In this document: positions 27,684-54,329 of the stretch, one piece after another
Numbering within the stretch: position 1 is the first letter of the stretch
How the letters are laid out: each line of letters begins with the position of its first letter
From: Scylla paramamosain
Taxonomy: Eukaryota; Arthropoda; Malacostraca; Decapoda; Portunidae
Direction of reading: 5' to 3'
DNA length: 64,000 bases
Assembly: GCF_035594125.1 (NCBI RefSeq)
Contig: NC_087160.1
Location: forward strand, 26,576,932 to 26,640,931
Translations under genes and position numbers: made by a program
The notes under the pieces: model-generated
The model's database searches: none
What the model saw: the letters and a program-made list of their open reading frames with translations, nothing else
Told to the model about the DNA's origin: nothing

Positions 27684-28288
27684 GATTTCCACCTAAGATT
27701 TCCTAGGGCTAGGTGACATGGACCTTCAAGTTTGAAGACGGCCCACAACAGAAATAACCACAACTGTATATGTTTAAAAACATCTCGTTCTTTTATACAG
27801 CTCTTTATTCCCTCACTTTCTCGGAATTGAGTGCTGATCTGCTTCAATTAATGTTATCTCGAGTTTGCTGAGAACATTTGTTTCAGCTGCAAACGATTTT
27901 CCTTCACCACCACCACCTTCCTTTGTGATCCAGGCGGTGCAGTGAATGAAAGCCTCGTAAGTCTCATATTCCATTAATGAGAGGGCCGATAGTACATAAA
28001 TGAGCCTTGCTGCGCAGTTGTATCTTCTATCTGATCTGTCTGTGAAGACTTTGTGCTCGATGGTTCTGGATGCAAAAGTCAACAGCTTTACTTGATGACC
28101 ATTTTTGTAACATACATAACCCTAAAAAATACGAAGCAATAGCGTGGCTGTCATTTTTGTATTGTGATCGCGCTTTTCAGTGGAACAGCCTAACAAGGAT
28201 GGGGTGTCAGGAATACAAGTTCCGAATCCTTGGAAAGGTTGCGCAGAGATGAAGAGTGAGATCTGATATTTCTAATGACCTATAGGAA

Positions 28289-28289
<1 letters not shown>
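26733..28289. other. No gene seen
   Basis: T-rich then GC-richer sequence (27060-27380) with TG tracts. Open frames there overlap on both strands without motifs. Confidence 0.55.
27403..27447 (+). repeat. TG microsatellite
   Basis: Pure TG run. A second one lies at 27649-27681. Confidence 0.96.

Positions 28290-28336
<47 letters not shown>
28290..28336 (+). repeat. CT microsatellite
   Basis: Pure CT run of about 47 bases. Confidence 0.97.
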
Positions 28337-28339
<3 letters not shown>

Positions 28340-28340
<1 letters not shown>

Positions 28341-28608
28341 TTCTTCCGTTAGGTTCATTGTCATAAATGAGTGCTCGCTGCTTACGATGTTTTAATTTCC
28401 TCTCTCTGGTTTCGTCCGCTACAAGCCTATCAAACTCTCGCTCACTCGAACCCTCCTCTAAATACGAGTCTAGATAAAATTTTCCAGTGAATGAAAATGG
28501 CGTATCCAGATTCAATTTGTGAGATCCCATTTTTATTTCCTTCTTTTCCGTAGTTCGAACTTTTTCTATAAACATTATGTATAGCCAAGCCGTAGCACTA
28601 GCCCCCAC
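28340..28608 (-). CDS. Open frame of unknown nature, possibly transposon-derived
   Basis: About 90 minus-strand codons upstream of a GA tract, with a normal-looking polar composition (KMGSHKLNLDTPFSFTGKFY, SSEREFDRLVADETRER). The frame then runs into simple repeat (RERERE), so no natural end is visible. Its start abuts the 28603-28668 hairpin. Function unknown. Confidence 0.25.
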
Positions 28609-28668
28609 ACAGGATTTCTTTTTCTTTTCTTCTTCTAAGAAGAAGAAGAAAAGAAATCCTGTGTGGGG
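28603..28668. other. Long hairpin (about 30-bp stem)
   Basis: CCCCACACAGGATTTCTTTT and its complement AAAAGAAATCCTGTGTGGGG face each other across a small loop, with the inner stem of CTT/AAG repeats allowing nearly full pairing apart from a few extra bases on the left arm. This could be a MITE core or an RNA hairpin. Confidence 0.85.
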
Positions 28669-29187
28669 CTTCTTTATCCCCCAATCAATGCATCATCCTT
28701 TATCGGAAAATCCTTTCAGCGCTTTAACTAAACGTAAATCAAGCTCAAAGAAATAAATTAATGAAGACCTCCAAAGTACTGTTATTCGTGCGGTGCAGCC
28801 TGCGCTTGCTGCACACAGCTGTTGCCATCACCCAGACGCTGTTCCTATACTGTCATAACGTGGCGTCCCCAGGTCACCGTGGCCAGCAGCAAGTGATATT
28901 CATGAGGCTTTCACAGCAGATTAGTCTCACGCTCAACCATTAGCGCCGCATTGGTGATGCACGGACGCGGATTGTCACATCACCCAGGTTCAGTACATAA
29001 TCCACGTACCCAGCCTCTGTTTGCCTTCCTCACCAACCTCACACTGCATCCAATTTGTCATGACTGGAGTATCGACTGTCTGAGTTCGTAAGCTGCGTTG
29101 TTGTTAGTGTTCTTGCCGTTTTATTTTTGAATCACAAGAAGATTGGTTAAGAATTATACAGGTAACTTTAGAAAAGAAACGCTCTCT

Positions 29188-29190
<3 letters not shown>

Positions 29191-29261
<71 letters not shown>
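29191..29261 (+). repeat. GA microsatellite
   Basis: Pure GA run of about 70 bases. Confidence 0.97.
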
Positions 29262-29264
<3 letters not shown>

Positions 29265-29389
29265 GAGGGTAAGTAGGTTGAATCGCATCCATATTTATAT
29301 TAGCATCGGTATTGTGTTCTATCTGATAGAGAATTTTCTGAGAGGAGTGGGGAAGGGAAGCTTACGGTGATAACCACGAGGTTCATAAT

Positions 29390-29662
29390 TCAATAATGTT
29401 GGTTAATCGTGTCGAGAATCGCCCCAATGAAGGATGTCAAAATGAAACCTTGCCCCGGGAATAGAACGTGAATGGAATCAACGGTTATGTGAGAAACATC
29501 GCATCCCAAGTAAGCTGCAGCGACTTGCCTCTTTATGATGATGAGATCCACATTATACACGATTAAGTGTTGATGAGATTCTCGTGTGCCGATCAGCATA
29601 TGTGTGACTAGACGTTGTAACTCCTCATCAGTTCCAAGACCAGTGGCCAGTCGGAAGATGAA
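29390..29662 (-). CDS. Candidate coding exon of unknown function
   Basis: On the minus strand an acceptor-like CCCCGTCTTAG is followed by 90 open codons and a TGA. The peptide runs FIFRLATGLGTDEELQRLV, THMLIGTRESHQHLIVYNVD, then AAAYLGCDVSHITVDSIHVL and ends in ILDTINQHY. Composition is protein-like, not low complexity. I do not recognise the family. It could be a terminal exon of an intron-rich gene, a piece of a transposon, or chance. Confidence 0.3.
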   Translation of the reverse strand, partial: FIFRLATGLGTDEELQRLVTHMLIGTRESHQHLIVYNVDLIIIKRQVAAAYLGCDVSHITVDSIHVLFPGQGFILTSFIGAILDTINQHY

Positions 29663-29679
29663 CTAAGACGGGGTTGAGG

Positions 29680-29982
29680 TTATTTATTTATTTATCTTTT
29701 TATTTTATTTATTTACCTATTTTACTTATCTATTTATTTATTTATTTATTCATTCATTTTTATTTATTTGTTTTATTTTATTTTATTTTTATTTTGTTTA
29801 TTTATTTATTTATATTTTATTTATTTATTTATTTTATTTTATCTATTTATCTATTTCATTTATTTTCTTATTTATTTTATTTTACTTATTTTATTTATTT
29901 ATTTATTTTTATTTATTTTTATTTATTTTTATTTATTTATTTTTTTTATTTATTTATTTATTTATTTTTTTTTTTTTTTTTG
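29680..29982 (+). repeat. TTTA-rich imperfect microsatellite
   Basis: About 300 bases of TTTA/TTTTA units with rare interruptions, ending in a T run. Confidence 0.9.
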
Positions 29983-30248
29983 ACATCTCCAGTTCTTGCG
30001 TTCGTCGTTCTCCAAGTTGAGAATGCAAAGGTGAAAAATAATTTGCGTGCTTGTTTATGCCGATGATTATACTTGTCCGTCCGCCTGTTTGTTATATTCG
30101 TTCGTCTCTCTGTCCGTCTGTACCATCTTTATTTTGCCAGCAAGACTTCATGAAAGCAGCGGCACCAGGAAGCAAAGTTTCTCCGCTGTCGTAATTACCT
30201 GCCAGCTGATGCCGAATGATTAAGGGAATGTCTGAGTTAGAACTTCGC

Positions 30249-30490
<242 letters not shown>

Positions 30491-30789
30491 CACTTTATCA
30501 TAATCTTTGTTTGCGGTTCAACTACGTACAAAGAATTGGCTTCCTATACTGTGATCGTTATTAAGGATTTCAAGGGTGTTTTCTATTTAATTTAATTTCT
30601 TTATTTTTTGTCCCATGACAGTTCTACTAATCTCTCGGAAAGAACATACGTGTCTCAATCGTTCTCCTCTAGTAATGCAAAACCAGCTTGAAGTAATGGC
30701 TTAACAGAATACCAACTACAACCGACTAAGTGGGGAAAGCTTGGGATGCCTTTCTGGGAGTTTGCAGACTAACACCCAAGCTTAAAAAG

Positions 30790-32210
30790 AGATTGATTGA
30801 TTGACTGATACATTTATTGTTGCATTAATAATGAAATACAACAAAGGAGGAGGATGGACCTTGCCACCCACCTCCTGGGCAAAGACTTACGGGTAGAGTA
30901 TCAAAAATATAAAAATAAATAGTATACATTGCAAGAATATAAGTAAATAAATAAATACAGATATTGTACACCTTATTGCATAAATATCCTACAGTCTGGG
31001 AGCAAACGTAGGATATTCCTTGAGTATATCCCTGAGAGTGGCTGAGTCTAAGAAATAGTCAATGAGGGTACACATGTTGACTTTGCAGCCTAAATTTAGC
31101 AATGGGAGGACATTCCGTGACATAATGACGCAGTGTGTGTCCCCTTGGTGCAGCACATAGCACACAACATACACCAGAAGCACTGACTTCCTAAAAGTAT
31201 TTACAACCTAATATGAGCCTCGTTGCCATCCTGTCGTGTGATGCAGTGTGTCTCCCATGAGTGTAAGCACAGCTCTGGTGGGACACGTACATAGTGAAGA
31301 CTACTGCCATTGCCCCTATGGCAACAAAGCTCCAACTGATCACTAATGCTACTATGTACAAGGTCCTTAATGCTACTCAGCAATGCTACTCTTAAATCTC
31401 TATTAACATAGAGTGTACTCAGCGCCAGGTTCCACTGTGTCATCCTGAAGGGCACATTAATTTTAGCAAGGCGGTCTGTCTTTTCATTAAGCGGGATACC
31501 CACATGAGAGAGTATCCAAGTGAAATGGACCGTAGCACCAGCACCTTCTAGGGCATGGATGAGATCAAGACATTAACTAGATCACAGTCCATGGGGGAGG
31601 TAGATTGGAGAGCATACAGTGCAACCCGACTGTCAACAAAGAAGTATACATCCTTATGGAGGCGCCACAATATGGAGCGCCTCCAGAACAGCATACAGTT
31701 CTGCCCTAGTGGAGGATATTGTGTGCAGGGAATTATTATCATGGCCTCACTCTGAACAACCTCCAGGGGACGGAGCTGGGTGGCACTAAACTGTATTAAA
31801 ATAGGGGCTGCATAGTCAATGAGGGACCGTACGACAGATATAGAACATCCTTAGGACTGGAATGCCAGCTCCCAGTCCCCTGTTTGCTGGTAGCCGAAGT
31901 GGCGTTATCCGTGGCAGACAGGTCTCGAACATAATGTACAGCTTGGAGTGACTTCCTGAAACTCAGCTAAACACCCTGGTACTTGTGTGTATGAACTCTA
32001 GGGATGGGAAAATTATTTACAGTGGGCGGTCGAGAGTCCCATTTGAACACACAATGCTGCTAGTTGTGACAGCTACCTGGAGAATCTTGGGTGTGGGGGC
32101 ATTGGAGTATGTCAACATAGATGAGGACCCGGATGTCCTGCGGGAAGGAATAACGCGCAATTTTGTCCATTAAAACATTGAAAGAAATTCTTCTGACTTC
32201 TAGAAATCAG
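30790..32210 (-). mobile_element. Decayed LINE 3' part with RNase H domain
   Basis: Reading on the minus strand: 31830-31550 gives QFSATQLRPLEVVQSEAM, then FVDSRVALYALQS, in which the Asp is a typical RNase H catalytic position. 31545-31440 gives HVGIPLNEKTDRLAK, the C-terminal RNase H motif with its Asp. 31380-31200 gives SSISDQLELCCHRGNGSSL. 31183-30989 is a C-terminal frame ending EYPTFAPRL. The 3' end near 30790 has AATAAATG and a short TCAA repeat. Frameshifts and stops break it. Confidence 0.8.
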
Positions 32211-32591
32211 GCCCTGTTAGAACTACAGAAGTCGGTGTTGTTTGTGTGGGCGACGGCACATAAGTAAAGGGTAAGCAAGCATAAGTCATACAGGGGAGAC
32301 TCGATATAAATATACAGTTGGTCAATGGCGTGGATTCGAAGTACTGCCATTCATTTGTCCGATAGATTGTGAGAAAGGTGCTTGGTATGATGAAGTTTGT
32401 TGCCAAGAAATGCTAATAGCTTGTATAGTGATCTTTAAGTATATGAATTCAAGTAAGTATATGGACGCTGCCTTGTATTCATTCTTTGGATAAGATTCTT
32501 TGGATTCATTCTTTGGGTGTTTGGCTCTATGTTAGCTTTCCTCACCGGAAAATCCCGGTTTTCCACAGGTCTTCAACATGATAAAGGTTGG

Positions 32592-32627
<36 letters not shown>

Positions 32628-33164
32628 CGCGTGACTTTTAATATTTACCATTCTTTGTAATAACTGATGTTTGTTGGAGTGAGCCCGTGCTAATTGTCTG
32701 ACATACTGACCTCTCCTTACCTCAAACTTATTATACCAACACTTCCGATACATGACTACCTCCATCAGCGTCTTGTGTGTTAATTCACAGAAACCCTGCT
32801 GTGCATAAAAGGGGCCAACATCGGAATGTAGGTATAGGTGGCTGATTTCACCCCTCATCATGTTCTAATTACATCTTCCAATGGAATCTTTTTTTTTATT
32901 TATTTATTTTAGTACAGGGATGCCTCCCTCCTGCAAAAATAATGCTGACAACATATACTCGAAGTACATTGAAATTGGTAAAATTGCAGCTTAACAAAAT
33001 ACACCTTGTCTTGTTTTGCTCTTTTCCTATCCTCAACAAGCTTGGGGAACTTGTGGGAAAGTGGAGATTTTGGGTTGAGAAAGCCAAAATGAGGCATTTT
33101 TGACATTCTGTAAAGTCTAAGAATGAGAAACAGCATATTTTGAAAATGTAAAATTTCTAAGTTA
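32211..33164. other. No gene seen
   Basis: A 29-base A run at 32595 might be the tail of an inserted retrocopy, but no matching element body was recognised beside it. Confidence 0.5.
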
Positions 33165-33345
33165 TCCTAACCTAACCATCCTAACCTAAACCACCCATGG
33201 GAGGGGACTTTGACCCCTCTGGACCTGCCCCCTTAAGGTCACTAACCAAACATAACCAAAACTAGCCAGGGGGCTCTGTCCTCTCTGGACTTAACCTAAC
33301 ATTACCTAACCTAACCTAAACTGGCCTGGTGGATTTGCCCCCTCC
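33165..33345 (+). repeat. CCTAA-rich degenerate telomere-like motifs
   Basis: Clusters such as CCTAACCTAACCATCCTAACC and ACCTAACCTAACCTAAA occur, with unrelated sequence between. CCTAA is the complement of the arthropod telomere unit TTAGG. The runs are short and broken. Confidence 0.6.
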
Positions 33346-34759
33346 CCCCTGGATGCCCTCTAATGGATGCTGATCTAACCTAATATTCCACCAGCACACC
33401 ACACAAACAAGAATGATTTGGAGGTACTCACAAAATTAAGATGTACAGATCCCTGGGTTTCCCACTGTAGCACAGGAAAAATTGAGTAGACCCAAATCAC
33501 AATCTGCACATCTGTCTGACGCCATGATGAAGGTAAAACTGACATGGCAGCCCCCCCTGCTGCCTTTCATACCCTCATGGAGGACTACTTGCAGACTGAT
33601 TCCAAACTACACGGACCATTTGAATTAGTGGCATTACGTGCATTACAAATGTGTCATGCATAAAGCCTTATTAATATTATTAATCATATTAATCTGACAA
33701 TTAATTTACTTCCAGTGCAACAAAAATATCAGGCGGTAATACAATGCTGAATAAAATACCTGTCACAGGACTAGTTTCTGTGGCAATGTGATGCAGTCAC
33801 AGTACCTCCACACCAACATACTAACACATACACAGTACCGATTGAGCCAGTGCAGAATCGAGAGGGAGGATGAGAGCTAGAAAATCAAGATAATTTTTTT
33901 TAATTTGTTTGCAAGTTATTTGTTATTTGACACATGATGTAACCATTAGAAATGCTCCAAATGATGTGATCTACAACTTGAGCATGATAGTAAGTGCTAT
34001 GGGTGTATTGTGTTAAACTGCACTAGAACCTTGAAATCTATCAGGAAAATAGTTTGACAGCAAACTAGAGGGATGTTGCTTTCCAAAATATACAACTTTA
34101 ATTCCATACTCAAACATTTTTGTCTTATAAGCTCATTTTGTGATTCCTTGATTTGTCTCCTAGTTTTGGCAGATGTGTTTCTTAAGGTCTTCCTATCCAC
34201 ATCTGCCAATTTATTTACTGCCTCTGAGGTATATGTACTGTATATCCAGTGATTGAGGCTACTGTAGCAAATGCTGGAGAAGGTTAGATTGCTGATAGTG
34301 CCTATATTAGTTTTTAAATAATTCTGTTAAATATATTATTATTGTAGCACACTCTCCTGAGAAAGTAATGCCTTAGCTATATATTTTTTGATCCCAGCTT
34401 AATGAGATATTTTTCCTGCTAGTTTTGGCTGTGGTATCTTTCTTTAACTGATAAGCCACAGACAACCCCACATGGCCAATTTCAGTAAGTTTACAGTCTA
34501 TGAATTTTTCATTTTATTTATTTTTTTTTTTTTTTGGGGGGGTGGCTTTCATTCAGTTTTATATACAAATATACTTTTTTTTTGTGATCAGTATTTTTTT
34601 GCTTTTGTATTATCCTTTTCTGTTCTTTTTCCCAGTATCAACTGCTAATAGTAACTGCTAATAGTAGGGCACACCCCTATCCCTGAAATCTTAGATATAG
34701 GTGACAAAAATGTGACCTGGATATTTACTGTGCCCCAGCAGCAAAAGATTTTTTGATGA
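33346..34759. other. No gene seen upstream of AADAT
   Basis: AT-rich with T runs at 34524-34539. Any 5' UTR exon or promoter of the aminotransferase gene may lie between here and 35600, but none is clear. Confidence 0.5.
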
Positions 34760-35130
34760 TGATCAGCTTAAGCCTGTGTTAAGAGAAAAATATGGCCTGG
34801 TCATCCTCTGGATAGGAAGCAGTGACATCAAGCAGAGCAGCCAAGTCAGAAATAGCACAGAATATAAAGCGGATTATTGCTGCGCTTGAATCTAACTGTG
34901 AAGCTGATGTGCTTATGCGCCAGTTGAGCTGCAATGACCAAGGTGGGCTGGCACGTTCAGGGTAGATGAAGAAACCTATGCGAAAGTGGCTAAAGCCACT
35001 AACCGTGTCTTGCAGGAGTTAGTGAGCATGGGATGAGGCTTTCACATGGTGCTGAGACAGGGTGGCAGCAGAGGTCTTGCCTCAACAACTGCAAGAACCA
35101 CAAAGATTGCAAAAATCTGGGGCAACCCAC
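34760..35130 (+). mobile_element. Possible degraded LINE ORF1 fragment upstream of AADAT
   Basis: Pieces in two frames: SEIAQNIKRIIAALESNCEA, then VDEETYAKVAKATNRVLQEL, with LRQGGSRGLASTTARTTKIA after it. The LWIGSSDI start recalls the esterase-like ORF1 domain of CR1 elements. Weak; no terminus found. Confidence 0.3.
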
Positions 35131-35606
35131 GGTGTCAAGTCTCTTCCTCTTCCTCTACTTTTGGCACTGTTCTAAGTGGCTGTCTCTCCCTCCATGGGTT
35201 TTCTTATTCACTTTGTTTGTCCTCCCTTCTTTTCACTATTCTATCTATCCCTAACTCTCCTTGGTCGGTTTCTATTAAAATATCACAAGTACTCTATTCT
35301 TGGATTAACCCTGAACATAGACTCTCACTAGTCTAATCAATCACGCAGAAGTTGAATAGGAGAGACGTATAGAGGTGGGAGGATTTTTGGGGTAACTGGT
35401 GCAAAGGTATTTCAAAACAAAACCACAATACATTATCTATTCTCTAGTAATGATTTTAATATCTTTAATCATACATGGTAACTGAGTAGTCTGTTATCAT
35501 TAGGCAATTTACTTTTAACAGAGAGAGAGAGAGATATTCAAAAGCAAAAAATCACTCCTTGATTGTTTACCTCCCATGGAGAATTACCATCTTTGTTTTT
35601 TTCAGG

Positions 35607-50533
<14,927 letters not shown>

Positions 50534-50670
50534 ATGCTTAAGATCAGCAAACTAATGCAGATATGAAGCTAACTGTTGTTGTTGATAATATTTAGGAATT
50601 CTGTCTGTGATCTTTTAATAATAGAGTTGTAAAATCTGGTCAGTAAAAGATGTCATATATCTTAAGAAGG

Positions 50671-50676
50671 AATAAA
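50671..50676 (+). promoter_or_regulatory. Polyadenylation signal AATAAA of the AADAT-like gene
   Basis: A canonical AATAAA lies 137 bases downstream of the stop codon. Cleavage about 15-25 bases later would give a 3' UTR of about 160 bases. This is inferred from position. Confidence 0.65.
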
Positions 50677-50699
50677 CCACTACATTTATACCATATCTC

Positions 50700-52016
50700 T
50701 TACCAGTAGCTATGCCACATATTAACACTATACTGAGAGTAGTAACTGATGAGAAAAGTAAGGAAGCAAAGAGAAATATGTACAAATTAAGTAAGTTATC
50801 ACTTTATTCAGCATCGTTAATATTACAATCTTCCTTTCTCATCCCTCAGTCTTTTACTGTTTTACACCATTACTGTGACCAGTAGCTATCTAACATGTTA
50901 AAGAAAAGACTGACTGAAGCAAGTTGGGAAAGGGAAATGAGTACAGATCATACATCATACAAAGTCGCAAATGCCTCAGCCTTCCTTTCTTGGATCTTTA
51001 GATCTCTCGGTCTTTTACTTTGACGCCAGTAGCAGTCCAGCAACACACAAATAAAAAGAGTAATATTGACTGATGGAAGAAGTAAGGAAGCAGAAAAGTG
51101 AGTACAGATAAAGGAAGCTATCATACAGATTGACAAATGCCACAGTTTTCCTTTATTTGCTCCACAGGTCCCACTGTCTTTCACTTTTAAACTATGTAGT
51201 TGCAGTCCAACAACATGTAAGATGGGTATAAACTGTTAGAAGTGAGGAAGCAAAGAGAAATCTATTGTACTAAATATCCACTGCCTGTTGGAATTAATGT
51301 ACATTCCAACAAAATAATGATAAAATGGTGATGGGTGTTTACTATCAATTTAAATCTAAAAGCCCACCTCAAAGAATGGGTCAGTTGGCAAGGATCTGGG
51401 ATCAAGTAAGATCTGAACTCCTAGACCCTAGTGTTTATAGGCCTGTACTGAGTGCAACCAAGGCAATCACAGTTACACTCAAGGATTAGTTACATGCAAG
51501 CTCTCCAGCACAGCACCCAACCACTCCACCTCAGCCTTCTCTCTACCCACACAGACAATTCAGCCAAGTTCCTAATAAATCTCAGGCCTTTGTACTGTTG
51601 AGTGCTTCATGTTATAGGTCTACTACACCTTTGAGTTAAGTACCACATATAACCTGGGCTTGGTACACACCAAGGTTTCCTTATGCCACAACCTTTCTAT
51701 GGTTTTCTTCAGATCTCTCAGTCTTTCAGTTTCTATGCACATAACTATTTTCTGCCATCCCTGTGTTTCTTGCTGCCTGCCACAACTCTGGAAGGACTTG
51801 AGGAAAGAGAAAAGGGAGAGGTGTAAAGTGAAATGGTTTTGAAGAAAGAGCTGCTGTCTGTATATCTATTTTTTTATGCCATCAAAATATTTTACATCTA
51901 GGAGGCATTCGTGGTTTGGGTAGTATTGGTACTATTATGGAAATGTTAGAAGAAATATATATATTGAATGAATTAAAGTGATTATGAGAAAGTGAGTTTA
52001 TTTGTATCTTTATATT

Positions 52017-52018
<2 letters not shown>
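50700..52018. other. No gene seen downstream of AADAT
   Basis: Loosely repeated blocks such as AGTAAGGAAGCA.AGA..A, AGTAGCTAT and TCTTTTACT occur at about 50755, 50830, 51085 and 51240, suggesting an eroded tandem repeat. No coding sequence. Confidence 0.55.
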
Positions 52019-52055
<37 letters not shown>

Positions 52056-52090
52056 GGGAGGAATATTTTCAGTGTTCTTTGTCTTCTGCT

Positions 52091-52147
<57 letters not shown>
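52019..52147 (+). repeat. TG and CT tracts bordering duplication copy A
   Basis: TG 52019-52050 and CT 52092-52147. Confidence 0.96.
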
Positions 52148-52148
<1 letters not shown>

Positions 52149-52989
52149 CCATATGTTCGTAACTCTTTTATTAATATTTTTCTTTTTAATGAGCCACAAT
52201 TATGATTATAATATTTTTTTCTTTTAATCGCCTCGTTAAATGGTTATTCATGTTATACAGTATTCTTTGTACCAACATTTGTGGAAAACCTCATTACTTC
52301 TAAATACATCTGGACAACTACATAACCCGGTCAGTCAATTAGATGATCAGCCAAGTAGGTGGTTGATTTGCTCGTACACGGGTGTGCCTGACCTTCCTAG
52401 GTTCGAGCGACCAGTAAGTGAACCAGCACACTGTACATAGCAATTTTTGCATTAACTTCGGGCACATACATTCCACTTTTTTTTTATTTTTTGTTTGTGG
52501 GGGAGGGGCCGTATATTTTTTATATTGATATATATGAACAAGATTAATGTATACACCAATCGCTATTGAAATGGGAAGAAAGAAATAATTTAAATTGCGT
52601 GGTGAATCTTTGGAACCACCAACCTTGTTACCTCCTCACCAGACGTGCCCCCAGTGCCAGTATCCTGCTGGCTGCCTGACGAGTAGGAACTTTGTGGTTG
52701 ATTTCTCTTGCTCTCGTCCACGTCTTTAAATACTGACTGGTGGCTCATCTTGGTATGGTAAGCGTGATATGTGTGTGTGTACCGTGTTTCGGTGTGCTGC
52801 GTGGCTATTTGTTAAGCTTGATTTTGCTGTTCTCTCAGATTTGTGCTTATCTACGTATTCACCTTCTGCAGACGTGTTCCTGTTACGGCAAGAGTGTGTG
52901 TGTGTGTGTGTGTGTGTCACCCCTTCTCTCATATGTCCCCCTTCCCATTAATCACCACTCCCAGTTTAGTACACGTTTCAAGTCTTAAC

Positions 52990-53018
52990 AAGCGGTAGCC
53001 ATCATGCCTCATTATGGT
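52990..53018 (+). other. Small exon-like block, copy A (start codon plus donor)
   Basis: AGCGGTAGCCATCATGCCTCATTATG is followed by the donor-like GTAAGA. If spliced to the conserved block at about 53761 it reads MPHYGDLRMEVIRA and then stops. The corresponding block is kept in copy B. It could be a first exon of an unidentified gene or part of a repeat; I recognise no protein. Confidence 0.3.
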
Positions 53019-53760
53019 AAGATTACTTTTTGTTAATTTGTTACACGACGTTATACTACGTTACCTTAGTGCTGAACGTAGGTAGTTCCTTCACGTTAAT
53101 TACGTTTAAACTTTACACGGTTCTGTTAAGTTGCTCAGGTGCTAACCAAATTGGAGAGCGCAGTGGTTGGGTAGTTAACGAAATGAATGAAACCGCCCCT
53201 AGTTGTGTGCAATATTTGTGGTTACAAAAGTACAGGATTAAGTTGAATTTAGATTTGTCAGCCGGCCTTAGTTGTGCCCGATATCTGTGGTTGGAAGTAG
53301 AGGATAAAGTTAAATTTAGATTCATTAATTAGGAAGTACTTTCGTGTTAGTGCTCAGCACTGGAATATTGTGGGCTTATTTCCTCGGATAACTTGACGCA
53401 TCGTCCTGTACTTAACGAGCGGTATTTTTTTTTTTTTTTTCCTCTCCCTTAAAAATACGATATGTATAAGTTTAAAAAAAGCTTAATCCTCAAACATACA
53501 ACAAATCAATGCATGTAGTAGTTAAGACGTTTACATTTACTGTTTTGCCATTGCCAAGTAGGGGTAATAAAGAAACGGGTGTTGTATTGTCATTAGCGAC
53601 GAAATAACCGGTTAAAGGTTTATAACTCATTCGGGAAAACACTCACGATAACCTGACCATTATATCTTCGCTACTCAAATTAGAGCCAATCGTATCCGAG
53701 AATATGGATCCAGTAGTATTAGTGGTAACATGCTACCACTCACCTGCTTTTGTTCTCCAC

Positions 53761-53816
53761 AGGTGACTTGCGTATGGAGGTGATACGCGCTTAGAGAATA
53801 CGATGATGTCCAGACG
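53761..53816 (+). other. Small exon-like block, copy A (after CTCCACAG acceptor)
   Basis: TTCTCCACAG precedes GTGACTTGCGTATGGAGG. The joined frame hits a stop after GDLRMEVIRA. At the point where copy B has CAGACGGTGAG, copy A runs into a T tract and has lost the donor. Confidence 0.3.
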
Positions 53817-54244
53817 TTTTTTTTTTTTTTTCCAACCCTTTGAATGGCGTCTTTCTTGAGCTTAGTTTGTCTATAGAAAGATTAGAGCGTACTTTCCAAA
53901 GACAATCCTGACAGCAAAAGGAGTGATGGAGCAAGTGAAATATTTATTGCCTGCAGTTTTAGTTTGTGCAATAAAAAAATAATTAATTCAACAGGTATGT
54001 GATTCATCAAGCAGGTTTCATTGAGTCATTCATTCAGCAAATATTATTGTCATTAGCAGCGAAAAGGGTTAAACTATCCACCGTCTTGCTGCTTGTTTAT
54101 CTGCTCGCATCTGATGACTGTGGGAGCTTTCCTGAACTGTGATCTATCCCTCGTCTTCCATATTGTTCCCCCTGTAACGCCCCCAATCCACCCCGCCTCT
54201 TACTATTTCTCCTCTGGGCATGTTCCCAGTCCTCCCTCGTTGCA

Positions 54245-54248
<4 letters not shown>

Positions 54249-54325
<77 letters not shown>
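54249..54325 (+). repeat. CT tract between duplication copies
   Basis: Pure CT run at the copy A/copy B junction. Confidence 0.97.

Positions 54326-54329
<4 letters not shown>

Noticed and set aside
29600..29662. Annexin-like GLGTDEE motif in the orphan exon
   Set aside because: Only this short phrase matches; the following residues do not fit an annexin repeat.
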